DNA of 64,000 nt from CALLMM01 sp964429855 (GTDB taxonomy: Bacteria > Armatimonadota > Chthonomonadetes > Chthonomonadales > CAJBBX01). Location of the stretch: positions 1 to 64,000 of the forward strand of contig CAYSDM010000024.1 in the NCBI GenBank assembly GCA_964429855.1, written 5' to 3'. Positions 25,193 through 32,773 of the stretch are shown in pieces. The number at the start of each line of letters is the position of its first letter. Positions within the stretch are counted from its first letter, which is position 1. Below the pieces are notes generated by a model, which was not told the origin of the DNA, ran no database searches, and was given only the letters and a program-made list of their open reading frames with translations. Both the position numbers and the translations under genes were made by a program.

Positions 25193-28100
25193 ATGCTGCG
25201 TCCTGCACTGGTAATTGCCCTCGGCGGCACCGGCACGAACATCGTGCTCCGTCTGCGCGAACGCTTCCATATGATGTATGGAACTCCCGATCCGGAGGGC
25301 GTGCGCTATATTTTCGTAGATACCGACACGAAAAATAATCTGAGCCGGAGAGAGCTTCAGGGCTATGCGGGTCGTACTATCGGGATCGCGGTCGGTCCCA
25401 ACACCCTGAACGATCTGCAGATCCCCAACTCTCCTACGTCGCAGCGGCTTCGACTGGACGACTGGTTTGACCCCGACCTTCGCGGGCGGTTGACCAATCA
25501 GAGCTTTCAGGCGGGCGTTGGCGGGGTGCGTATGTACGGGCGGCTGGTGCTGCTGGCGGCGGATCAACTGCGGCAGCTTACGGAACTGATCAGCAATGAC
25601 ATTCAAGCGCTTCGCCGTAACGCCGCCGGAAACGATCCCGGCTCCCTGCACATCTTCGTCGCATCCTCCTCTGGAGGCGGAACCGGCAGCGGCTCCTTCA
25701 TTGACATGGGCTATCTGACCCGGCTGATACTGCAGGACTTAGCGGTTCCGGGAGGCGTCTGCGAACGTGAGGGGCTGCTGGCAATCGCCGTGCCGACCCT
25801 CGTTCCCGCGCCGCAGCAGGCGCGCAACTCCGCCGCCATGCTCTCCGAAATGGACTACTTCTGCGAGCCGGGAAATATCTTCCAGGCGGTCTATATTGAT
25901 CGCCCCCTGCCGGAGAGCATTGGACGGGAAGCCCCCTACGACTATATTCTGCTCTCCTCCCCGACCCAGGGAGATCAGGTGCTCAGCGAAAATCCCGTTC
26001 AGGCGATGGGGCTTCTGGAGAGCAAAATGGCGGACTATATCTTCATCCGCCTGACCGAACCCGGACGCCTCGGCGGTCTGCTGCGCGATGTCCGCACCAA
26101 CTGGCAGACCACTCCCCGCGACAACCGGGGCTATCCCAACCGCTTTATGACCTTCGGCGTCAGCATCCGTCAGTTCCCCGTCGGTCTGGTGGAGATGCTC
26201 GGTTACCGTTACGCCATCCGCAACTTCACCTGGGGATGGCTGAAGCGACCCCGCGAGGGCGACTCCATTCTGGACGACTCCGAACTGGCAACCAGACCGG
26301 ATATACAGCAGGCGTACACCAACGATCTGGCGGCTCTGCGCAAGCTAATCGGTCTGCCATCGGTGCATGAGCAGACCGGCAAGCAGCCCCGCGATGCCGT
26401 GAACGACGCGCTCTACGCCGAACTGATCCAGACCCAGCAGGAGGCGCTGGAGGCCTCTCTTCGCAGCCGCGCCAACGACGGCAAGGTGGACGATCTGTTC
26501 CAGTACTCCGGTGCGGATCAGCCCGTAGCTCCCGGCTCTCCCGGTTATGTTGCTGGAACGATCAGCCGTAACGCCACGCGCCTGATGAATCCCAATGAGC
26601 CTGCCAGTCTGTTCAATCGCATCCGCGATTACCTGTATGCGGCAGCATTTGATCGAACGCGAGGACCGCGCTATGCCCAGCGACTGGCGCGCGACCTGGT
26701 GGAGGAGATGCGCCGCGAAGAAGAGTTCATGGATGAAGTGCTGCGCGCCGCCGGAATGGTGGGAACCGGCGGAACCGGCGGAGGCGGTCTCAACCGCGCA
26801 CAGAAGGTGCGCCGCGATTTTCTGCTGCTATTCTGGGCAGACACGGCGGCAAAGCGGGAGCGCGGCGGCAGTGGCGGCGGAGCCAGCGGCCCCTATGCCA
26901 ACCGACGGTTTGAGACCAGCCTGTTGGAATCCAAGAAGTTTATCTATGGCACGCTGCGGGATAAGCTTCTGGTCGGCGGTGAAAACCTGGAAGGACGCTT
27001 CAAGCGACTCTCCGCCTATATCGAAGCCTGGGCGAATCAGGCGGAGATGTCGGCGGCGGACAATGAGAAGCTGGTCGAGAACCTGCCCTACGGCACGATC
27101 TATCCGAAAGACCGCATTGAAGAGAAGTGGAAGAACCTGACCCCGACCGTCTCGCAGGATAGTCTGGAGCCGCTTCAGCGTCAAACCCGCAGCCAGCAGT
27201 TCGGCGTGGATATGCCCAAAGACCCACGTGGCGCGCCGGACTTTGCCCCGTTTGAGAACATCGGCGAACAGATTCGCGCCGCGCTGCGATCAGAGGCGGG
27301 AGAGTCCGCCAGCTCGATCTACGGAGAATCGGTGCTGCGCCTGATCGCCGAGATCAACGAAGGAAACCTGGAGCCGACATGCCAGCAGATGGCGTCGGAG
27401 AGCCGCCCGCTGCTGAATCTGCGGCTGGACGCGCCGGGATACGCCGAACTGCTCAACAGCCGCACCTCCTTCGGTCAGCCGACCTACCTCTGGTTCGCGA
27501 TGGCAAGCCCGGAAGCGGATTTCAACTCCTATCAGGCGTTCTGGACAAGCACCCTGCGCGCCGCGCAGGGGATCACCCCGGTGGTGCGCGCCAATCCCGA
27601 CGCCCCCATCCGCGACGACCTGAAGATCAAAAATGGCAGCATTGCAGCCCTGATATTCGTCCGAGCCGCCTTCCCCTCGCGCATTATCAACCAGTATGAG
27701 CAGGATGATCGCTGGGGACTGCTCTTCCCGCCCAATGCGACGACGATCACCACGCCCTTCACGCAGACCGGCATCCTCCTGCCGCCCCCGCTTGCCGTGT
27801 TGGACGAGGCGCGCGTACTGCTGATGCTCGGCGAGACTCTGCGAGTCATGCCCAACGACCCGAACGAGTTTGCGACCGAACCCAAAATCACCTGGGGCGG
27901 CGCGGAGCACACGTTCGAGTATCAGCTCGGTCCGTATGAAGTGGAGCGAATGCGCTACCCGAAGAACGACTTTGAGCGCGCCGCCTATCTTCTGGCTGTC
28001 AACGAGAAGGCTCTCAGCGCGCTGCGAAAAGCTCTCAACCTGCGCGCCGGAGATATGAACCAGCGAGGCATTATCGCGGAGAAGATCGTTCAGGAGATAC

Positions 28101-28387
28101 ACAAACTCAACGACCGTATCCTTAACGCCCCCGGCGGCGCGATGCAGGGCTACTACGACAGCCTCGATCTTGGCGGCATCAAGTATCCGGAATCGCGCAA
28201 GATGCTGTTCGAAGGCGCAAAAAAACTCGGCATTGACCTGTTCATCATAGACCCCAGTCTGCACCCCTGGGCGAAACCAAGCGATGCCGACAGTCTCTGG
28301 CGATGCAACAAGTGCAACTATGTCCTGGGAGCCGAGGTGCCGGATATGCAGGGCGAGTGTCCTAACTGCGGTCATCCTAACCGTTAG
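25193..28387 (+). CDS. Large tubulin/FtsZ-like GTPase (Tubulin_2 type) with C-terminal zinc ribbon
   Basis: A 1064-residue protein. The N-terminal domain has a Rossmann-like first strand and loop, VIALGGTGTN (about 7-16), 'YIFVDTDT' and the tubulin G-box GGGTGSG at residues 161-167 in ASSSGGGTGSGSFIDMG, so it should bind GTP. This matches the Tubulin_2-type families of prokaryotic tubulin relatives, which are much longer than FtsZ and are often next to vWA genes. The remaining ~600 residues are helical and unassigned. The last 25 residues form a zinc ribbon (CNKC ... CPNCG). ATG at 25193 has AAGGAGA about 8 bases upstream; an in-frame upstream start is less likely. Confidence 0.88.
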   Translation: MLRPALVIALGGTGTNIVLRLRERFHMMYGTPDPEGVRYIFVDTDTKNNLSRRELQGYAGRTIGIAVGPNTLNDLQIPNSPTSQRLRLDDWFDPDLRGRLTNQSFQAGVGGVRMYGRLVLLAADQLRQLTELISNDIQALRRNAAGNDPGSLHIFVASSSGGGTGSGSFIDMGYLTRLILQDLAVPGGVCEREGLLAIAVPTLVPAPQQARNSAAMLSEMDYFCEPGNIFQAVYIDRPLPESIGREAPYDYILLSSPTQGDQVLSENPVQAMGLLESKMADYIFIRLTEPGRLGGLLRDVRTNWQTTPRDNRGYPNRFMTFGVSIRQFPVGLVEMLGYRYAIRNFTWGWLKRPREGDSILDDSELATRPDIQQAYTNDLAALRKLIGLPSVHEQTGKQPRDAVNDALYAELIQTQQEALEASLRSRANDGKVDDLFQYSGADQPVAPGSPGYVAGTISRNATRLMNPNEPASLFNRIRDYLYAAAFDRTRGPRYAQRLARDLVEEMRREEEFMDEVLRAAGMVGTGGTGGGGLNRAQKVRRDFLLLFWADTAAKRERGGSGGGASGPYANRRFETSLLESKKFIYGTLRDKLLVGGENLEGRFKRLSAYIEAWANQAEMSAADNEKLVENLPYGTIYPKDRIEEKWKNLTPTVSQDSLEPLQRQTRSQQFGVDMPKDPRGAPDFAPFENIGEQIRAALRSEAGESASSIYGESVLRLIAEINEGNLEPTCQQMASESRPLLNLRLDAPGYAELLNSRTSFGQPTYLWFAMASPEADFNSYQAFWTSTLRAAQGITPVVRANPDAPIRDDLKIKNGSIAALIFVRAAFPSRIINQYEQDDRWGLLFPPNATTITTPFTQTGILLPPPLAVLDEARVLLMLGETLRVMPNDPNEFATEPKITWGGAEHTFEYQLGPYEVERMRYPKNDFERAAYLLAVNEKALSALRKALNLRAGDMNQRGIIAEKIVQEIHKLNDRILNAPGGAMQGYYDSLDLGGIKYPESRKMLFEGAKKLGIDLFIIDPSLHPWAKPSDADSLWRCNKCNYVLGAEVPDMQGECPNCGHPNR

Positions 28388-28466
28388 GCAGAGCGAATCC
28401 GCGCGTTCCCGCAGATCGCGTCTGGCGGCTCGATCTGCGGAGAGACGCTAGAGCGAGGAGAAAACG

Positions 28467-29372
28467 GTGCGCTACTACAAACAGGACTGGGTGGCTATGG
28501 GAGTGAAACCGGGAGGCGGCTCGACCGGCAGCATTCCGCTGGCAGCGCTCTTTTCCGTGATTCTGCTGGCGGGGCTGGGGGTTCTGGCGTTTTTCCTGGG
28601 CAACTTCAGCGGATTTGGCGGCGGCAATCCCGGCGATGCGACTGTCTTCATAGACTGCCAGTGGCAGATTAATCTGGCGGATGGACGGCAGGTACAGACT
28701 GGAGGAAGCGGTTCCGGCACGATCATCCATCCCAACGGCAAAGTCATCACCAATCACCATGTCGTCTTCATGAACAGCCTGAAGACACAGGAAGGCGAGA
28801 TACCGCTCGATCAGGAGGTCGAGGCGTCGAAGATCACCGTCTACCTTCGCAGCGGAACCAACGAGGTGAAGAAGATGGAGGCGCAGGTCTTAGATACCGA
28901 CCGCACCGGAAAGACCTGGACGGGCGCATCGCTGGACGATATGTGGCACGACTGGGCAGTTCTTCAGATCAAGAATCCCCCGCCCGATCTGCCCTATGTA
29001 CGCATCGGGGACAGTCGCAAGGTGGGGCAGAACAACAAGATCACTGTCTTCGGCTTTCCGCTGGGACAGAAATACCAGGTCGAAGAGGGCAAAGGTCCAG
29101 CGATGACGGTGGTTCCCGGCGTGGTGAAGCGGATCGTTCCGCCCAACCCCAACACCTTCTTCTATTTCGTTCACAGCGCGAATGTGCAGCCCGGCAACAG
29201 CGGCGGTCCGCTCATCAACGACGCCTCGAAGGAGCAGGTCGGAATCAATACACGGATTTCCGTCATTCGCAGCATGGAGGGAGCCTCCAGCGATGAACAC
29301 TATACGATCCCAACCCACAAACTGGAAGAGGTCTGGAAGAAGCACGCGAAGTCACAGGCGTTCGGCAAGTAG
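28467..29372 (+). CDS. Membrane-anchored trypsin-like serine protease
   Basis: A 301-residue protein. A short cytoplasmic N-terminus (MRYYKQDW...) precedes a membrane helix (about 22-46), so the catalytic domain should lie outside the cytoplasm. The chymotrypsin-fold triad is complete: His98 in ITNHHVVF, Asp162 in HDWAVLQI and Ser245 in PGNSGGPLI, as in HtrA-type proteases, but no PDZ domain follows. Start is GTG with GAGCGAGGAG upstream. A paralogue lacking the catalytic His follows 32 bases downstream. Substrate unknown; processing of a component of this cluster is inference. Confidence 0.85.
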   Translation: MRYYKQDWVAMGVKPGGGSTGSIPLAALFSVILLAGLGVLAFFLGNFSGFGGGNPGDATVFIDCQWQINLADGRQVQTGGSGSGTIIHPNGKVITNHHVVFMNSLKTQEGEIPLDQEVEASKITVYLRSGTNEVKKMEAQVLDTDRTGKTWTGASLDDMWHDWAVLQIKNPPPDLPYVRIGDSRKVGQNNKITVFGFPLGQKYQVEEGKGPAMTVVPGVVKRIVPPNPNTFFYFVHSANVQPGNSGGPLINDASKEQVGINTRISVIRSMEGASSDEHYTIPTHKLEEVWKKHAKSQAFGK

Positions 29373-29404
29373 TCCTCTGATCGCAACAGGGCAGGAGCAA
29401 GCGA

Positions 29405-30250
29405 ATGCGATACTATAAACAGGACTGGGCCGTGTCCGGTCCGGTCAAAGAGACCAGCGGCGGAAGCATTCCGCTCGCCATCCTATTCTCTTTGATCATC
29501 TTTATTGCGCTGGGAGTGCTGGCTTTCCTCTTCGGCGGCGCGCTTCCGTCTATCGGGCGCGAAGACCTGAAGAATGTGGTGCTCATCATCAGCACGCAGT
29601 ATCCGGGAGAACAGACGCGATTTTTCACCTCCGGCGTGCTGATTAAGTCGGATGGGACTCTCATCACGACCTACAAGAACCTGAACCGGGCAGATCAGGG
29701 CGGTAATCTGGTCAAACCAGAGAAGATCGTCGTGATCCTTCCGCCGGAGAAGCAGGGAGACCAGCCGCGCGAATTTGAAGCGCAGGCGCTGGATGCCAAT
29801 AAGTCGCCGGAAGAGGCGCTCTCCAGCGATCTGGAGAAGATGTGGCACGACTGGGAACTGGTGAAGATCAAGAACCCGCCGAAAGGACTGCGCGCCCTGC
29901 CCATCGGCGACAGCGCCAGCATCAAGCCGCAGGATAAGGTCACGGTCGCCGGTCTCTCGCAGGCGCAGCAGCCCATGCGATACGAAGGCATCAATATCGC
30001 CGACGGGCAGATCACCAAAGTGGTGCCGCCGAACAATCCCCGCAACTCCATCTACTTTGCGCACGATGTCAAGGTGGATCGCGGCAGTTCGGGCAGCGCG
30101 GTGGTGGACCAGCGCACCGGACAGATGATCGGTCTGCATATCAAAACCGATACCGACGAGCGAACCGGACGTTCGGAGTACTTCGCCGTCCCGTCGCGCA
30201 AGCTCGCGGACGCCTGGCGCGCCGCGGGGCTGGATAACTATCCGAAGTAG
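29405..30250 (+). CDS. Membrane-anchored pseudoprotease paralogue of the preceding gene
   Basis: A 281-residue protein clearly duplicated from the preceding gene: the same start MRYYKQDW, GSIPLA-x-LFS membrane segment (about 21-45) and 'MWHDW ... KIKNPP' block. Aligning the pair, the His site (TNHHV) reads TTYKN, so the catalytic His is Lys91; Asp149 (HDWELVKI) and Ser229 (RGSSGSA) are kept, though the GNSGGP motif is degraded. It is therefore predicted to be inactive and may act as a binding partner, regulator or scaffold of the active protease, which is a known fate of duplicated proteases. Confidence 0.82.
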   Translation: MRYYKQDWAVSGPVKETSGGSIPLAILFSLIIFIALGVLAFLFGGALPSIGREDLKNVVLIISTQYPGEQTRFFTSGVLIKSDGTLITTYKNLNRADQGGNLVKPEKIVVILPPEKQGDQPREFEAQALDANKSPEEALSSDLEKMWHDWELVKIKNPPKGLRALPIGDSASIKPQDKVTVAGLSQAQQPMRYEGINIADGQITKVVPPNNPRNSIYFAHDVKVDRGSSGSAVVDQRTGQMIGLHIKTDTDERTGRSEYFAVPSRKLADAWRAAGLDNYPK

Positions 30251-30264
30251 CAGGAGACGCACCT

Positions 30265-32739
30265 ATGAACTGCATGGTCTGTCAGCGACAATTCGACCCC
30301 AACGATCCCGATATCTGTTACTGTCCGCGCTGCGGATGGTCGCTGGGACAGTTGAGCGTTGCGCTGCATCCCGAAACCCTGATTCTTGCCGGTCCGCGTC
30401 CGGTTCCACTGACCCTGATCTGCCGTAATACCGGATTCGGGAAGCTGAAGTGCGAACTGGATCGCGACAGCCTGCCGCCGGGCGTTACGCTCGCGCAGGG
30501 CAGCGAGTCCTCGCTGCAACTCACCTCGCAGCCTCAGGAGATTCGCCTGCTGGTAGACCCGCGAAATCTGGAGAAAAATCTGTCGGTGCTGCCGGTGGTG
30601 CTCCACTCGTATGATCGGCGCGGACAGCATCGGATGGATTTTCGTCCGGCGTCTCTGGAAGCGGGGCGCGTCGCGCAGCCCTGCGCCCTTCCTATTCAGA
30701 GAATGCGCTTCGGTCCGGTGCAGATTTTTCAGGAGATGCTGCTGTTTCGCAGCCTTCAGCGCAAACAGAAACTTCAGGTGCAGAATCTGGGCGATGTGGA
30801 GGTGGTGCTGGCATTGACGGCGCCCTCCGGCTTTCAGCTTCGTTATGGCAGCCAGCCTCCCGCCGGATCGTTCACCATGCGTTTGAGCGGAACGCCGGTT
30901 CCAGAAGAGATCACGGTCGAAGCGACCACAACCGGCGCGCCCGTTCAGCGCGGAGGCGCGCCGCTGATTCTGCGCGTGGAGGTGGCGGATCTGCCGGATG
31001 ACAGCCGGGATATTCAACTGCTCTGGATTCCGGAAGAGACGGTCGAGACCCAGCGTAAGCGATGGATCATCGGCATTGACTTTGGCACGGCCAAGACCGC
31101 CATCTTCTACAGCGACTGCAACCTGCCCCAGCCGCAGCCCCGCCCCGCCAGATGGCTGATGCCGACCGGTGATGTTCGCATCAAAGTTCCGTCGGTCATC
31201 ATGTATCCGTACACCAGCCCGCTTCCGCCGCGCTGCGGTTGGGATGTGCCGGAGACCGCCGAGGTGGACGGGCGCGATGTGGTGGTGCGCTCCATTAAGA
31301 AGCGGCTGACGGACGAGACGGCGATTGAATACGAGTTGTCGGACGGAACCGTTCTGACGGTGGATCAGGTGGTCGAACACTATCTGCGGTTTATTGTGGG
31401 CAAGTTCCGGCAGCAGGATGCTTTTCGGGGCGAAGGCAACCCGTTTGACAACGCGCAGGTAGTGTTGAGCCTGCCGGTGCGCGATGATGAGGAGCAGTAC
31501 GAGGAGCAGAAGCGGCGCACGATCAATGCGGCAGTGCGTGTCGGGTTAAATGAAGACCAGATTCTCTGCTATACGGAGCCGGAGTGCGCGGCGGTAGACT
31601 TTCTGCGTCGGCGGCAGGAGCTAGGCATGACGGTGCAGCAGGGCGACCTGCTGTGCGTCTTCGACTGCGGGGCGGGAACGACGGATATCTGCCTGCTTCA
31701 GCTTCACTACAGCGGCGGCGAACTCAGCTTCACCCGACGCGCGCTGGCGGGATTCCCCTTCGGCGGAGACGTGATTGACGAACTGCTGACCCAGTATGTG
31801 CTGGATGAGTGGCTGGAGAAGGGCAAGTTCCACGAGTATAACGCCGACTTCTCAATGTTCCATCTCAAGGGCGAAGCGCAGGCGCGCACACGGCGGTTCC
31901 TGCTCTCTGCGCTGCGCCGGGTCAAGGAGCGTCTCGCGTTTGTAGACCCGGATCAGCTTCAGCCCAACAACGAGCAGAGCGTCTCCTTCAGCTACAACAA
32001 CGATCCGGCCGACGCGATCCCGATCACCTGGTCTCTGATCGAGACGCTGTTCCGTCCCTATGTGCAGAAGATTCTCAGCGAGGGCTTTGATCCCAATGAT
32101 ATGATTCCGGACTGGACGAAAGAGCAGCCGCAGGGGCGTCCGGTGGGAGTGAAGCTGCCTTCGCTCAACTCCGTGCTGTGGCGCGAGGGGCTGGATGCCG
32201 TGGACATCCGCTGGCTCTGTCTGACGGGAGGAAGCAGTTTTATCCCGTTCCTGGTGAAGATGCTGCAGAATATGTTCCCGCACGCCGCGCTGGTTCCTCC
32301 GGTCACCATGATCCCGGATATGCTGCGTGAGCAGGATACGCCGATGACCCTCAATGTGGCGCAGGGCGCGGCGGCGCGCCCCCTCTACCGGGTCGAGGGA
32401 CAGCTTCCGCTGGACTACCTGCTTCAGTATAGCTCCAGCAGCGGAATGACCGAACCGACCGTTGTGCTGACCAAAGGCGGCGCGCCGGGCAAGATCGGAC
32501 CGCAGCAGGCGTACCGGCTGATGGCGGGTGATACCGGCACGCTCCGGCTGATCGCGCAGGTTGGCGGAGAGCGTGGAACCGTCTACAAGAAAATCCTGAA
32601 AAACCCGTATGAGGACAAGCATATCAGCGTGCTGGCGCAGGTCGAATACGGACGTGATATGAAGGTCTATCTGACCATCTCCTTCGGGGTAGACAACGAC
32701 GTGATACCTATTCTGGAGAAGATCGCCGTCGTCGAATAG
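30265..32739 (+). CDS. Hsp70/actin-like ATPase with N-terminal zinc ribbon and Ig-like region
   Basis: An 824-residue protein with no signal peptide. A zinc ribbon opens it (MNCMVCQ ... YCPRCG, residues 3-23), then about 240 residues of beta-rich, Ig/BACON-like sequence, then an Hsp70-type ASKHA ATPase: phosphate 1 IIGIDFGTAKTA (about 267-278), phosphate 2 VFDCGAGTTDICLL (about 464-477) and the adenosine loop LTGGSSFIPFL (about 650-660). The C-terminal ~120 residues do not look like the normal Hsp70 substrate-binding domain or lid. Hsp70-like proteins of this kind are found beside prokaryotic vWA and signalling genes. It is 14 bases after the pseudoprotease with a CAGGAGA site. ATP-dependent remodelling of the tubulin-like partner is inference. 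Confidence 0.85.
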   Translation: MNCMVCQRQFDPNDPDICYCPRCGWSLGQLSVALHPETLILAGPRPVPLTLICRNTGFGKLKCELDRDSLPPGVTLAQGSESSLQLTSQPQEIRLLVDPRNLEKNLSVLPVVLHSYDRRGQHRMDFRPASLEAGRVAQPCALPIQRMRFGPVQIFQEMLLFRSLQRKQKLQVQNLGDVEVVLALTAPSGFQLRYGSQPPAGSFTMRLSGTPVPEEITVEATTTGAPVQRGGAPLILRVEVADLPDDSRDIQLLWIPEETVETQRKRWIIGIDFGTAKTAIFYSDCNLPQPQPRPARWLMPTGDVRIKVPSVIMYPYTSPLPPRCGWDVPETAEVDGRDVVVRSIKKRLTDETAIEYELSDGTVLTVDQVVEHYLRFIVGKFRQQDAFRGEGNPFDNAQVVLSLPVRDDEEQYEEQKRRTINAAVRVGLNEDQILCYTEPECAAVDFLRRRQELGMTVQQGDLLCVFDCGAGTTDICLLQLHYSGGELSFTRRALAGFPFGGDVIDELLTQYVLDEWLEKGKFHEYNADFSMFHLKGEAQARTRRFLLSALRRVKERLAFVDPDQLQPNNEQSVSFSYNNDPADAIPITWSLIETLFRPYVQKILSEGFDPNDMIPDWTKEQPQGRPVGVKLPSLNSVLWREGLDAVDIRWLCLTGGSSFIPFLVKMLQNMFPHAALVPPVTMIPDMLREQDTPMTLNVAQGAAARPLYRVEGQLPLDYLLQYSSSSGMTEPTVVLTKGGAPGKIGPQQAYRLMAGDTGTLRLIAQVGGERGTVYKKILKNPYEDKHISVLAQVEYGRDMKVYLTISFGVDNDVIPILEKIAVVE

Positions 32740-32773
32740 TCTACTGTGCGAACCATGACGCATGAGGGATCCC

